NCBI GenBank assembly: GCA_947502925.1
Contig: CANNBS010000001.1
Coordinates: forward strand, 558,001 to 622,000
DNA length: 64,000 nt
Direction: 5' to 3'
Origin: an uncultured Marinicella sp.
Lineage (GTDB): Bacteria > Pseudomonadota > Gammaproteobacteria > Xanthomonadales > Marinicellaceae
This document shows, piece after piece, positions 35,278 through 44,680 of the stretch. Position 1 is the first letter of the stretch. The number at the start of each line of letters is the position of its first letter. The position numbers and the translations under genes were made by a program. The notes below the pieces were generated by a model that was not told the DNA's origin, ran no database searches, and was given only the letters and a program-made list of their open reading frames with translations.

Positions 35278-37350
35278 ATGTTGAGATATTTAATCGGTAT
35301 TTTATGCCTGCTGTTCACGACCATGTCATTGGCAGAACAAAGCGATTTGAATCAAAATTCAGAACAGCCAGAAGACGAATCCGAGCAACAATTGGCACCC
35401 ATACAGGTCACGGCATCAAGACTGGCCACCAACACCAACGACAGCGTACGCGCCGTCACTGTGGTCACCCGCAATGATATTCAAAACAAACCCAATGCGC
35501 TGCTACCGGACTTACTGCGAAATGAAACCGGTGTCTATATCCAACAAACCACCCCGGGACAAGGCATTCCCATTATTCGAGGTCTAAAAGGCTCTCAAAA
35601 CCTTCATTTGGTGGACGGGATGCGGGTTAACACGGCTTTTTTTCGTAATTCACCGAATCAGTATTTTGCTTTGATTGATCCCTTTATGATTGATCAGATT
35701 GACGTTGTTCGTGGTCCCGGTTCTGTGCTTTATGGAGGTGATGCGCTGGGTGGTGTGGTTAATGTGATTAGTCATACCCCGTCTTTTTCAGGTGACCAGT
35801 GGCAAACCAGCGGCCAACTGGCGGGTATTTATAACAGCGCCGATGAACAATGGCTCAGTCATGTCAACGTCGATGGCGGCAACGACACCCTCGCCACCAG
35901 TTTGGGGTTGAGTTATCAGGACACAGGCGGACGTACCACCGGCAGTGGTGAAACCATTCCTTTTACCGCCTACTCAGCCCGCGCGGCCAATAATAAATGG
36001 GTTTACCGAATTAATGATCAGCATCGGGTGGTGTTCGATATGCAATACCTGCGCCAACCGGCGACCCCACGGGTGGATGATTTGGTGGCTGGTTTCGGGC
36101 AGAGTGAACCGGACTCTCAAGTCTTTTTATTCACCCCCAATGAACGCTATTTTGCTCACCTTAACTATCAGTCCAGTGAAGCCACCGGCTGGTATGACAA
36201 CGCCGATTGGCATCTGGCCTGGCAGAAAATTGTTGATGGTCGCATGAAACAGGGCTTAAACAGTGACAGTGTCACCACCGAACAAAATAGCAGTGAATTG
36301 TGGGGTTTTCAGGTGGATTTTGATAAAGCAATCGGTGCCGGTCAATGGGTGTATGGGTTTGAAAGTTACCGGGACACCATCAGCAGCGCCAAGCAGTCAA
36401 CACGAGATAATGTGACCACCGATAAAGAACCCCGATTCCCCGATCAATCGGTGATGCAGCACTGGGCCACCTATGTCGATTATCATCACCAAATTGGCGA
36501 CCATCAATTATCAGCCGGTGGTCGCTACAGCGACTACACCATCGATTTGAACAGCCCACAAATCAGCGATGATAAATTAAGCTTATCTGATTTTACCTGG
36601 CAGTTAGGATGGCGCTTTGCCATCAATGACAATGACCGATTGTTTGCCAATTTAAGTCGGGGGTTTCGGCCACCGAATATATTTGATTTGGGTCAGGTGG
36701 GTGATCGGCCCAATAACCGGTTTAATGTGGTGAATGCCAATGTTAAACCCGAATCCGTGCATACCCTGGATGTCGGTTTTAAACACGCCGGCAACGGCTG
36801 GCAGGCTGAAACGGTTTTATTTATTTCCGATTATGATGATGTTATTGCTTCTACCTTAACTGGTGAGACCACTGAATCAGGCCGCGACATCGTACAGTCA
36901 CAAAACATCGGTGAAGTCCGAATTTGGGGTGTTGAAGCGCAGTTGAACCGATACTTTAATCATGGCGGTCATTTATATGCCCATCTAACCTACACTCATG
37001 GCGAACAAACCGAAGACGGTGAAGATGAGCCGGCGGATCGCATACCGCCCACTTTTGGTGTGGTTGGTTATTATTGGCCACTGTCTGACACCTTGAGCTG
37101 GCGACAACAAGCCCGTTACGCCACCCATCAAGACCGCCTCAGTGCCCGTGATGTACGCGATGCCCGCATTAATCCCTTGGGTACCGGTGGCTTTGTGGTA
37201 TATGATAGCCACCTGACATGGCAGGCCGGAGTACAGACCACCGTGCGCGTCGGTATTGAAAATCTGTTTGATAAAAAATACCGTGAACATGCGTCGGGCT
37301 TGGATGCCGCCGGCCGTAATTATCATGCGTCTATTTTTTATGAGTTTTAA
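35278..37350 (+). CDS. TonB-dependent outer-membrane receptor
   Basis: 690 residues from the ATG at 35278, which starts a good signal peptide ([20 protein letters not shown]). The upstream TTG start would spoil it. Mature N-terminus: TonB box-like [10 protein letters not shown], then a plug domain ([58 protein letters not shown]), then a ~550-residue barrel ending in aromatic FYEF. The plug resembles BtuB/HemR-type siderophore, heme or cobalamin receptors. The substrate is unknown. No adjacent uptake genes identify it. Confidence 0.9.
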   Translation: MLRYLIGILCLLFTTMSLAEQSDLNQNSEQPEDESEQQLAPIQVTASRLATNTNDSVRAVTVVTRNDIQNKPNALLPDLLRNETGVYIQQTTPGQGIPIIRGLKGSQNLHLVDGMRVNTAFFRNSPNQYFALIDPFMIDQIDVVRGPGSVLYGGDALGGVVNVISHTPSFSGDQWQTSGQLAGIYNSADEQWLSHVNVDGGNDTLATSLGLSYQDTGGRTTGSGETIPFTAYSARAANNKWVYRINDQHRVVFDMQYLRQPATPRVDDLVAGFGQSEPDSQVFLFTPNERYFAHLNYQSSEATGWYDNADWHLAWQKIVDGRMKQGLNSDSVTTEQNSSELWGFQVDFDKAIGAGQWVYGFESYRDTISSAKQSTRDNVTTDKEPRFPDQSVMQHWATYVDYHHQIGDHQLSAGGRYSDYTIDLNSPQISDDKLSLSDFTWQLGWRFAINDNDRLFANLSRGFRPPNIFDLGQVGDRPNNRFNVVNANVKPESVHTLDVGFKHAGNGWQAETVLFISDYDDVIASTLTGETTESGRDIVQSQNIGEVRIWGVEAQLNRYFNHGGHLYAHLTYTHGEQTEDGEDEPADRIPPTFGVVGYYWPLSDTLSWRQQARYATHQDRLSARDVRDARINPLGTGGFVVYDSHLTWQAGVQTTVRVGIENLFDKKYREHASGLDAAGRNYHASIFYEF

Positions 37351-37358
37351 CAATCAGT

Positions 37359-38810
37359 ATGCTAATCTTTGAAAAATCAAAACCCGGCCGCAGCGCCTGG
37401 GCACAGTCTTTGGATGAACTGGATGTCAGTCATTTAATCCCTGAAAAATATCAACGTGATGTGCGTTTAGGGATGCCACAGGCCAGTGAACTGGATGTGG
37501 TCAGACATTACACCCAGTTAAGTCAAAAGAACTTTTCCATCGAAACCAATTTTTATCCCCTGGGTTCCTGTACCATGAAATACAATCCCAAGGTGTGTAA
37601 TACCCTGGCGATGCGTGAAGAATTTTTATCGCGGCATCCACTGGCGCATGTTTCATTGTCACAAGGCTATTTAGAATGTATGTATAACCTGCAAAACATC
37701 CTTCAGGCGGTGACCAATATGGCCGGTGTATCGTTAACACCAATGGCCGGTGCCCAGGGTGAGTTTGCCGGGGTTGCCATGATTAAGGCCTATCACGATG
37801 ATCGCGGTGATAGCGTGCGTAAGGAAATTATCGTGCCCGATGCCGCACACGGCACCAACCCGGCCACCGCCATTATGTGCGGCTATAAAGTTAAAGAAAT
37901 CCGTACTGATGAAGACGGTAATGTCGATATGGATGCGCTGGAAGCGGCTTTGGGGCCGCAGACAGCCGGTATTATGCTGACCAATCCGTCCACCCTGGGC
38001 GTGTTTGAAACCCACATTAAAGAAATCGCCGATAAAGTCCATGCGGTCGGTGGCTTATTGTATTATGACGGTGCTAACTTAAATGCCATTATCGGTAAAA
38101 CCAATCCCGGCATTATGGGTTTTGATGTGATTCACATGAATTTACATAAAACCTTCTCCACGCCACACGGTGGTGGCGGACCCGGTTCCGGTGCCATCGG
38201 TGTCGGCAAACGCTTATTGCCCTACATGCCGGTGCCTTATGTGGGTAAAGACGACACCGGCTATCATTTTATCGATGAGAAGAAAGCCCCGAAAACCATC
38301 GGTCGCTTATCAGCCTTTGCCGGTAATGCCGGGGTTAATTTACGGGCTTATGTCTATGCTTTATTGTTGGGTAAACAAGGTATGCAGCGGGTCAGTGAGT
38401 TCGCCACTTTAAATGCCAACTATCTGATGAAACGCCTGCAGGATAAAGGTTTTCGACTGGCTTTTAAAAACCGCCGCGCCAGCCATGAGTTTATCATCAC
38501 CTTAAAACGTCAGGCCAAAGAGCTGGGTTTGTTGGCGTCTGATCTGGCCAAAGGTTTACTGGACAAGGGCATGCATGCGCCGACCGTTTATTTTCCCTTA
38601 TTGGTGTCAGAATGTTTGCTGATTGAACCGACGGAAACCGAATCCAAAGAAACCCTGGATGCGTTTGTCGAAGCCATGGCTGAGATTCTACAACAAGCCA
38701 AGGACGACATCGATGTACTGAAAAAAGCGCCTTACACCACCCCGGTTCGGCGTTTAGATGAAGTGAAAGCGGTCAAGGAACCAAACGTGGTCTGGGATAT
38801 GAACGGCTGA
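37359..38810 (+). CDS. gcvPB: Glycine dehydrogenase (decarboxylating) subunit 2, P-protein beta half
   Basis: 483 residues. PLP-dependent P-protein of the glycine cleavage system in the split (two-subunit) form. Recognisable segments: [31 protein letters not shown], and the PLP lysine in [16 protein letters not shown]. It ends PNVVWDMNG. In split systems GcvPA is normally encoded immediately upstream together with gcvT/gcvH. Here the upstream neighbour is a TonB receptor ending 9 bases before, so the partners must lie elsewhere. dgkA overlaps its stop. Confidence 0.93.
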   Translation: MLIFEKSKPGRSAWAQSLDELDVSHLIPEKYQRDVRLGMPQASELDVVRHYTQLSQKNFSIETNFYPLGSCTMKYNPKVCNTLAMREEFLSRHPLAHVSLSQGYLECMYNLQNILQAVTNMAGVSLTPMAGAQGEFAGVAMIKAYHDDRGDSVRKEIIVPDAAHGTNPATAIMCGYKVKEIRTDEDGNVDMDALEAALGPQTAGIMLTNPSTLGVFETHIKEIADKVHAVGGLLYYDGANLNAIIGKTNPGIMGFDVIHMNLHKTFSTPHGGGGPGSGAIGVGKRLLPYMPVPYVGKDDTGYHFIDEKKAPKTIGRLSAFAGNAGVNLRAYVYALLLGKQGMQRVSEFATLNANYLMKRLQDKGFRLAFKNRRASHEFIITLKRQAKELGLLASDLAKGLLDKGMHAPTVYFPLLVSECLLIEPTETESKETLDAFVEAMAEILQQAKDDIDVLKKAPYTTPVRRLDEVKAVKEPNVVWDMNG

Positions 38811-39187
38811 TGGCTGATCCAGCTTTTCGGGGTCCGAAACAGATATTGAAGGCTTTTCAGTGGACGATTCAGGGCTTTAAAAGTGCTTACAAAGTCGAAG
38901 CCAGCTTCCGCCTGGAAGTCTGGCTTTTTCTGGTCTTATTGCCGGTGGCCATTTGGCTGGCGCAAACGCCGGGGCAGCTATTTCTGCTGATTGCCACCGG
39001 ACTTTTGATGTTACTGGTGGAGCTGATTAACTCCGCCATCGAAGCCGTGGTCGATCTGGTGGTCGGTGCTAAGCAACACCCCTTAGCCGGCCGGGCGAAA
39101 GACATTGGCTCTGCTGCTGTATTTCTGGCCTTGTTTATCTATGCAATGGCTTGGCTGTTGGTTATTTATACTCGGTTTTTTGTCTAA
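38810..39187 (+). CDS. dgkA: Diacylglycerol kinase
   Basis: 125 residues, the normal length, with three membrane helices. The catalytic segment ELINSAIEAVVDLVV matches E. coli DgkA, followed by KHPLAGRAKDIGSAAV-like residues (here KQHPLAGRAKDIGSAAVFLA). It phosphorylates diacylglycerol released during envelope glycan synthesis, returning it to phospholipid. Its ATG shares one base with the gcvPB stop (TGATG), so translation is coupled even though the functions are unrelated. Confidence 0.95.
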   Translation: MADPAFRGPKQILKAFQWTIQGFKSAYKVEASFRLEVWLFLVLLPVAIWLAQTPGQLFLLIATGLLMLLVELINSAIEAVVDLVVGAKQHPLAGRAKDIGSAAVFLALFIYAMAWLLVIYTRFFV

Positions 39188-39243
39188 ATATCAGCGAACG
39201 GTACGTTTGATGCCGAATTTAACAGTATTTACATATTGTAGCT

Positions 39244-39260
39244 GCGACCCTTGCGGTCGC
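39244..39260. repeat. Short GC-rich hairpin, possible dispersed palindrome
   Basis: GCGACC (39244-39249) and GGTCGC (39255-39260) flank a 5-base loop in an otherwise AT-rich gap. The GCGACCCTTGCGGTCGC pattern resembles dispersed palindromes in other proteobacteria. No second copy was noticed here. Confidence 0.3.
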
Positions 39261-39356
39261 CTAATCTAATTCAACCGCAACATAATTTGTGACCCGGGTC
39301 ATGCTTTATTTTTGTGGTTGTGCTAATATGAATAGGTCTTCTACAAGGATATTTTT

Positions 39357-41057
39357 ATGAATTGCATTAACCTAAAACAACGGATTTTATTACTGACATT
39401 TTTTATTTTTTCAGCCTGCGCTGTGAATGCCTTAACACTTAACCCCCTGATTGAAGCGCCGGACGGGCATACAATCATTAATCAAGAACCTTTATTGTTT
39501 AATGAGAAGATTATCTTTGTTACGGAAAAAGATGATGATTACACGTTGTGGGCTTATGATTTATCCGAAAATGATTACACTACGTTGCAGGTTTTTGACG
39601 AATTTAATCCAAATCAAACTTTTCATATTATCGATGGTCAGTTCTATTTTAGAGATTATAATGAACCCAGTCGAGTTTGGCGTTCTGATGGAACACACGC
39701 TGGAACAAAGTCCGTGACAGGTTTAATCACTTTTAGAGGAAGCGAACTTATAGCACAAAATAATTTGCTCTTTTCTCAGTGGGGGAATGATGACAACAAT
39801 ACGGACATCGTGGGTTTTGATGGTGTTAACTACCGTAATTATGGTGTGGAACATCACCCTAATGAAAAAGCTGTATGTGCGTTCTCATTGAATGACCTTA
39901 TTATTCCATCTACAAATGTTTATACTGGTAATGATCAACATTTAGTTCGTTACACTGGTCAAAATACCTTTCATTACACCAATCGAATGCCTGATGGATT
40001 TAGAATCCATGAGAATGATGTCTGGCAATTTGGTAATACATGTTTTTACTTTATTACCAGCCAATTCAGCGATCAATATTTTTATGATATCTTTGTGATT
40101 CCTGAGACTGGTGATAGTTTTTTCTTGGGTGAAAAGCTTGGCTTTTCAGGTGTCAGCGAAGTTATTCGATTCAAAGATAGTATTTTTATGACCGGCAGAG
40201 ATTCTGAAGGCGTTGAACAATTAGTGAAACTATCGCCGGATTTATCCCAAATAGAAAAACAGGTATATCCTCAGGAATACCTAGAATATCAATTATTAAC
40301 AGCCAGTCAAGACTACTTAATCGCCTATGAACACAGTGACGGCACAGTGTCACCACCGGTTTGGGCAACAAAATATTATGATGAAAACCTTAGTTTAATA
40401 GAGGGTTTAGGCGGTCATTTTAAATGGGCGCCGGAAATCCACCCAACCGCTAAGGGTGAAACCATATTTTATACGGATTATGATATTTACACAGGTGTGA
40501 GAAAATATATTATTACCACAAATATCGATGACTTAGAGAATGGTTTTGAGATAAATGGACAAGCCTTGGAGAGCGTTATAACAAATGTTAATAGTCCAGA
40601 GACCTATACACTGATGAGAGATTTGACTTCAGGTGTTTTTACCATTCATCATTTGAAACAGCTTCCTGATATGGGTTCATTAAGTGTCGGTGCCTGGTTT
40701 GATCCTGATTATCAAAACCAGGGTATAAACATTGTGGAAGGTGTGCGGGATGATGGCAGTCGATATATATTTGTGACGTTGTACCTGTTTCGCGATGGCG
40801 AGCCTTTGTGGTTAGCAGGCGTCGGTGAAATCAGTTATCCGCAGCCCACTATAGACATTGAATTGGGTGAATACAGCGGGCTTGGATTGTGGCAGGCCGA
40901 TATGCCGGCCCATGTTGAAAAATTTGCTGATATGACCTTAAGCATGAGAGGCTGTCATCAGATGATGGTGAATTTTGTCACCGTTGATGAGCAGACATTT
41001 AGCCTTGAATTACAGCGCATGGTCAATAACGACATCAATCTTCGCTGTAAAGATTAG
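39357..41057 (+). CDS. Exported protein with beta-propeller-like repeats and C-terminal WFDP domain
   Basis: 566 residues. A signal peptide ends near CAVNA; FSAC could also serve as a weak lipobox. The N-terminal ~420 residues are beta-rich and include RVWRSDGTHAGTKSV, the well-known WKSDGTEAGT-type propeller signature, though only one clear copy remains. The last ~130 residues (GAWFDPDYQNQGINIVEG, then EPLWLAGVGEI) match a domain frequent in exported proteins of Xanthomonadales-like bacteria, with two Cys. Function unknown. An AAGGA element lies upstream of the ATG. Confidence 0.65.
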   Translation: MNCINLKQRILLLTFFIFSACAVNALTLNPLIEAPDGHTIINQEPLLFNEKIIFVTEKDDDYTLWAYDLSENDYTTLQVFDEFNPNQTFHIIDGQFYFRDYNEPSRVWRSDGTHAGTKSVTGLITFRGSELIAQNNLLFSQWGNDDNNTDIVGFDGVNYRNYGVEHHPNEKAVCAFSLNDLIIPSTNVYTGNDQHLVRYTGQNTFHYTNRMPDGFRIHENDVWQFGNTCFYFITSQFSDQYFYDIFVIPETGDSFFLGEKLGFSGVSEVIRFKDSIFMTGRDSEGVEQLVKLSPDLSQIEKQVYPQEYLEYQLLTASQDYLIAYEHSDGTVSPPVWATKYYDENLSLIEGLGGHFKWAPEIHPTAKGETIFYTDYDIYTGVRKYIITTNIDDLENGFEINGQALESVITNVNSPETYTLMRDLTSGVFTIHHLKQLPDMGSLSVGAWFDPDYQNQGINIVEGVRDDGSRYIFVTLYLFRDGEPLWLAGVGEISYPQPTIDIELGEYSGLGLWQADMPAHVEKFADMTLSMRGCHQMMVNFVTVDEQTFSLELQRMVNNDINLRCKD

Positions 41058-41071
41058 TCTCCAAAAACTAA

Positions 41072-41491
41072 TCACCACTGACCGACTTTGGGCATGGAGG
41101 CCCAGGGTTCTTTTTTTGGTAACGGATCGCCTTTTTGCAGCAGCTCAATGGAAATATTATCGGGGCTTCTGACAAAAGCCATGTGGCCGTCCAGGGGTGG
41201 CCGGTTAATGGTGATGCCGGCATCCATTAAACGCTGGCATATTTCATAAATATCATCCACTTCATAGGCTAAATGACCAAAATTCCGGCCTTCGTCATAG
41301 TCGCCGCCATCCCAGTTATAAGTAAGTTCAACCTGAGCTTCTTCATCACCGGGAGCGTGTAAAAAAACCAGAGTAAAACGGCCTTCCTCAACTTCTTTGC
41401 GGTGTGATTCAACCAGGCCTAAATGCGTCACATAGAAGTCTAAAGATTCGTCTAAGTCCGAAACTCGGACCATGGTGTGCAGATATTTCAT
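41072..41491 (-). CDS. gloA: Lactoylglutathione lyase (glyoxalase I)
   Basis: 139 residues, the normal length. Metal ligands align with E. coli GloA: His5, Glu55 (AQVELTYN), His73 (NFGHLAYEV) and Glu116 (ISIELLQ). It converts the hemithioacetal of methylglyoxal and glutathione to S-lactoylglutathione in the cytoplasm. The C-terminus carries an extra ~18 residues (PLPKKEPWASMPKVGQW). Monocistronic, convergent with the preceding exported-protein gene. Confidence 0.95.
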   Translation of the reverse strand: MKYLHTMVRVSDLDESLDFYVTHLGLVESHRKEVEEGRFTLVFLHAPGDEEAQVELTYNWDGGDYDEGRNFGHLAYEVDDIYEICQRLMDAGITINRPPLDGHMAFVRSPDNISIELLQKGDPLPKKEPWASMPKVGQW

Positions 41492-41628
41492 GGTGCCTCA
41501 ATGATGTAATGAATGATTATTATCTTTGGTTAAACTCTGAATTTTCAAGCTAAACGGATTCTGAACGGTTCAGATAGAATTCATCTGTTTGCGATAAATT
41601 GGACTCAAGTTTGTATCAGGAGTACACC

Positions 41629-42240
41629 ATGAAAAAATTATCGATTACCCTATTAATTGCTTTGCTTGGCGTGAGTTTAAGCGTTTCTGCAGGACGTTAT
41701 GATAATCGCCAGACGATTAATCGTGATGCCCGCAGTGCGGTCAAAGGTGTTCATGACCAAAACAGACACGCGCAGCGTCGCTCATCAAACAAGGCCTATA
41801 AAAAGTACAGCCAAAATAAACACCGTTCTTACCATAAACCCGGCTATAACCATGATTATCGCGGTAATCGGCATTTTGATGATTCTTACGTGGTGACAAA
41901 ACCCGATTATTCACATTCATATGGCCGTAAACATCATCGCAGTTACAGTTATGGTGACTGGCGATATGACAGTCGCCGTTACCGTCAACAATGGCGTCAT
42001 TCCGGCCATACCTTTTATCATTACCAGCCCTATCGCTATGATCGCTACCGCTACCGACCGGTTCGCGGTTTAGGCCATTATTACCAGCGCCGAGGCTATG
42101 GTTATGGCCACTGGCATGAAGGCCATTGGTGTGATGTTTATCATGAGCCGAGTTTTTATGTGAGTTATTACAGCCATTATCCTTACCATAATGGCTGGCG
42201 TGTCGGCGATGGTGATTTTGGCATTTGGTTTCGGTTTTAG
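41629..42240 (+). CDS. Exported Tyr/His/Arg-rich protein of unknown function
   Basis: 203 residues from the ATG at 41629, chosen because CAGGAG precedes it and a clean signal peptide starts there (MKKLSITLLIALLGVSLSVS). The mature protein is extraordinarily rich in Tyr, His and Arg (for example YRYDRYRYRPVRGLGHYYQR) and basic. It ends with a beta-like segment GDGDFGIWFRF. Such composition is seen in exported RcnB-like or metal/nucleic-acid-binding proteins, but I cannot assign a family. A strong terminator follows, so it is a single-gene unit. Confidence 0.65.
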   Translation: MKKLSITLLIALLGVSLSVSAGRYDNRQTINRDARSAVKGVHDQNRHAQRRSSNKAYKKYSQNKHRSYHKPGYNHDYRGNRHFDDSYVVTKPDYSHSYGRKHHRSYSYGDWRYDSRRYRQQWRHSGHTFYHYQPYRYDRYRYRPVRGLGHYYQRRGYGYGHWHEGHWCDVYHEPSFYVSYYSHYPYHNGWRVGDGDFGIWFRF

Positions 42241-42265
42241 AGAACATTATGAATCCTGCAAAAAA

Positions 42266-42287
42266 GGCGTCTTCGGACGCCTTTTTT
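42266..42287 (+). terminator. Rho-independent terminator
   Basis: Stem GGCGTC (42266-42271), stable TTCG tetraloop, GACGCC (42276-42281), then six T. It ends the transcript of the Tyr/His/Arg-rich protein gene 25 bases after its stop. Confidence 0.92.
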
Positions 42288-42352
42288 CATTTTGCTGCTT
42301 GAGTTATCGGTGTTTTCATGCGATTCTTAAAGACCTTTATTTGGGGATATTC

Positions 42353-42793
42353 ATGAGAACAGAATCTGAATTTAATGAGGCATTTCCGGTTCAGGTCACC
42401 TTACCGGTTCAATGGGGCGATATGGACGCTTTTGACCATGTGAACAACACCATGTATTTTCGTTATTTCGAAACCGCCCGACTGGCCTATTTTGAGCATT
42501 TGGATTTATTAAAAACAATGCAGCAAGATCAAATCGGGCCGATTTTGGCGGAAACCTCATGTCGTTTTAAGCGACCGTTAACCTACCCCGATACCATCCG
42601 CGTAGGTGCCGCGGTGATTGAAAATCACAGCCATGGTTTTCTGATGCAATACGGGGTTTTTAGCGAATCCCAAGAAGCGGTATGCAGCGTTGGCGATGGC
42701 CGGATTGTGCTGCTGGATTATCGCTCCGGGCAAAAAATTAAACCGGATGAAAAGATGCTTAAACGGATACAATCTCTGCAAGAATCAGGTTAG
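42353..42793 (+). CDS. Acyl-CoA thioesterase, 4-hydroxybenzoyl-CoA thioesterase/YbgC family
   Basis: 146 residues from the ATG at 42353, preceded by TTGGGGA. A longer frame from 42191 would overlap the upstream gene and its terminator and is rejected. Hotdog-fold signature: VQWGDMDAFDHVNNTMYFRYFE contains the catalytic Asp of the YbgC family. It hydrolyses acyl-CoA; the exact substrate is not predictable. The ion channel gene follows after 9 bases. Confidence 0.88.
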   Translation: MRTESEFNEAFPVQVTLPVQWGDMDAFDHVNNTMYFRYFETARLAYFEHLDLLKTMQQDQIGPILAETSCRFKRPLTYPDTIRVGAAVIENHSHGFLMQYGVFSESQEAVCSVGDGRIVLLDYRSGQKIKPDEKMLKRIQSLQESG

Positions 42794-42802
42794 AATAAAC
42801 CT

Positions 42803-43249
42803 ATGGATGAGCTCAATCCGTGGATATTTATAGTCGCTACTTTCATCAATATATTTTTGGTGGCTATGGCGGTGCTGATTCATTATGAATTTTTGTCCCG
42901 GTTAAGTTATTTCCCCGATAATAAACCGATTAAACCGCGACTGCGGGTTTTAAAGGGTGTGGTGGGTGCATTGATTGCCCATTCGGTGGAGGTCTGGGTG
43001 TTTGCCGCGGGTTATTATTTTCAGTTAAAAAACCCTGTCTTTGGGACCATGACCGGAGAGTTTGATGGTTCTTTTTGGGATTGTGTTTATTTTTCTTTTA
43101 CCACATTTTCGACCTTGGGTTTTGGTGATATCGAACCCCATGGATTAATCCGTTTTCTCACCGGTATTGAGTCACTGACCGGCCTGGTGCTGATTACCTG
43201 GTCGGCTTCCTTCTTATTTATCAAAATGCAGAAATACTGGCACGAATAG
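42803..43249 (+). CDS. Small potassium-channel-like membrane protein
   Basis: 148 residues with three hydrophobic segments (about 8-28, 50-75, 120-142) and a re-entrant pore loop FSFTTFSTLGFGDIEP. The filter reads TLGFGD instead of TVGYGD; Phe for Tyr is tolerated in several K+ channels. It has no voltage sensor and no RCK domain. It likely works as a tetramer in the inner membrane. It is probably co-transcribed with the thioesterase. Confidence 0.78.
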   Translation: MDELNPWIFIVATFINIFLVAMAVLIHYEFLSRLSYFPDNKPIKPRLRVLKGVVGALIAHSVEVWVFAAGYYFQLKNPVFGTMTGEFDGSFWDCVYFSFTTFSTLGFGDIEPHGLIRFLTGIESLTGLVLITWSASFLFIKMQKYWHE

Positions 43250-43780
43250 CCCGAAAGCCACACCGTCGCTTGACCGGCCAAACCGCTTAGGTTGGGCAAA
43301 TGCAGTTTTGTGAATTCATAAACAGGCGTTACACACTGGCCGTAAAAGCCGTGTGCGAAAGCGCCATGCCCGGGAACATTTTTATTGTTCGTGATGATCC
43401 CAGATGCCGTGGCCGCGTCGGCGGTCTTTGCCGCTGCGTCGATCCTGAAAGTCACTGTCAAAGCGAATGGTTTGGCGCCGATCTGCGGTTTGCCGGCGAT
43501 CATATCGTCGGCGGTCGAAGTTGGCATGTTTATGGGTGGCTTTACCACCGAAAATAGTTCTCAGTAATGATGTCATATACCCCTTTCCCGTGCCTGATTA
43601 TTATTGGTTTATACCGTTCAGGCATCATGTTCTGTACACCATTATTATTAACATATTATCCCTTTAAAATCCAGAAAAACCGGAAGTATTTGGTGTAAAT
43701 CGATCTTTGTGCGTCGGTGTTTTGATGGGTATTTAAACCGGTAGTTTGATAAGATACCTGTTTTTTTAAAAGGATAAATT
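43250..43780. other. Long intergenic region with one small minus-strand gene
   Basis: 531 bases between the ion channel and rdgC. It holds the small DRR-repeat gene at 43382-43576. Overlapping plus-strand frames (from 43300, 43385 and 43467) lack signals and look like shadows. The right part (43580-43780) is AT-rich and presumably contains the rdgC promoter. Nothing else was recognised. Confidence 0.5.
43382..43576 (-). CDS. Small basic protein with DRR repeats
   Basis: 64 residues. The start ATG at 43576 has AAGGGG close upstream. The sequence opens MTSLLRTIFGGK and contains five DRR units (FDRRRYDRRQTADRRQ, DRRSGKDRRR), ending in a His-rich tail. Short proteins beginning with an LFGG-like helix followed by DRRS/DRR repeats occur in other gammaproteobacteria; their role is unknown. 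The repeated motif and ribosome-binding site make this the most convincing frame in the gap. Confidence 0.55.
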   Translation of the reverse strand: MTSLLRTIFGGKATHKHANFDRRRYDRRQTADRRQTIRFDSDFQDRRSGKDRRRGHGIWDHHEQ

Positions 43781-44677
43781 ATGTGGTTTAAAAACGCCCG
43801 TTTGTTTCAGTTGAATGAAGATTTTTCCCTCAACGCTGAACAGCTTTCAGATGCTTTAAAAGCCGATGAACTACGACCCTGTGGCCCGATGGAGCTGGTT
43901 TCTAAGGGTTGGCTGTCACCGTTTGGTGAGGACAGTGATTTGTTTGTATTACAAAGTGGTGATGCCATGTTGTTTTCAATGGGTGTTGAAGAAAAAGTCA
44001 TGCCGGCGGCTGTGGTGAATCACCAGTTACATCAGCAAGTGGCGCAGATAAAACAGAGTACCGGTGAAAAACCGGGACGCAAGCAGCAGATGGACATGAA
44101 GCAGCAGCTGATGAATGAAATGCTGCCACAGGCCTTTGTCAAACCCAAAACACTGCATGCCTATATTGACTTGAATTTGAATCAGCTGGTGGTCAACAGC
44201 GCCTCACAAAATGCCGCTGAAGATCTGGTCAGTCAACTGCGTCAAACCCTGGGCTCATTTAAAGCCGCCGCCTATGGCCCGTCTTCCTCGATGGCAGAAA
44301 GCATGACGCAATGGGTTTTAAAAGACCAGCCGCCCGGTGGTTTTATGTTGGACAATGAAATCGTCTTGGAAACCCTGGACGATAATAAAGGCGTGGTGCG
44401 GGGTCGCAATATTGAGCATTTGGATGACCAGATGAAACGCCATATTGATAACGGCTATTTGGTGACACAACTGGGTTTAAGTTATCAGGATCGGGTCGAA
44501 TTTGTACTGGGTCATGATATGGGCATTAAAAAAATCAAATTCACCGATGTTGTGCTTGATCAGCTGGAAGAAAGCAGCATTGAATCTGAATGGCAGCTGC
44601 TGGACAGCCAGTTCACACTGTTTAGTCTGGAGGTTCGGGCTTTATTGGCAGAACTCTTTAAGATTTTTAAACATTGA
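43781..44677 (+). CDS. rdgC: Recombination-associated protein RdgC
   Basis: 298 residues, the family's usual length. The opening MWFKNARLFQLNEDFSLNAE and the segments PCGPMELVSKGW, EEKVMPAAVV and NEMLPQAF match E. coli RdgC. It is a ring-forming, non-specific DNA-binding protein that inhibits RecA and influences replication restart. AGGATAAATT precedes the ATG. It is followed after 3 bases by the HD hydrolase gene, beginning a probable four-gene run to cca. Confidence 0.93.
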   Translation: MWFKNARLFQLNEDFSLNAEQLSDALKADELRPCGPMELVSKGWLSPFGEDSDLFVLQSGDAMLFSMGVEEKVMPAAVVNHQLHQQVAQIKQSTGEKPGRKQQMDMKQQLMNEMLPQAFVKPKTLHAYIDLNLNQLVVNSASQNAAEDLVSQLRQTLGSFKAAAYGPSSSMAESMTQWVLKDQPPGGFMLDNEIVLETLDDNKGVVRGRNIEHLDDQMKRHIDNGYLVTQLGLSYQDRVEFVLGHDMGIKKIKFTDVVLDQLEESSIESEWQLLDSQFTLFSLEVRALLAELFKIFKH

Positions 44678-44680
44678 TTC

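Noticed and set aside
41741..42247. 168-residue minus-strand frame rich in His and Asn
   Set aside because: It is the mirror of the Tyr/His/Arg-rich gene on the plus strand. Its odd composition follows from the complement of Tyr/Arg/His codons, and it has no ribosome-binding site.
42191..42352. N-terminal extension of the thioesterase reading frame
   Set aside because: It would overlap the end of the preceding gene and run through a strong intrinsic terminator. The ATG at 42353 has a Shine-Dalgarno-like GGGGA and begins where the family homology begins.
43087..43548. 153-residue minus-strand frame overlapping the ion channel and the DRR gene
   Set aside because: It covers the conserved pore of the channel gene in antisense and shows no domain. 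The DRR frame in the same area has a repeat motif and a ribosome-binding site.
43300..43567. Short plus-strand frames opposite the DRR gene
   Set aside because: They have no ribosome-binding site, no recognisable motif, and sit antisense to the better-supported minus-strand frame.
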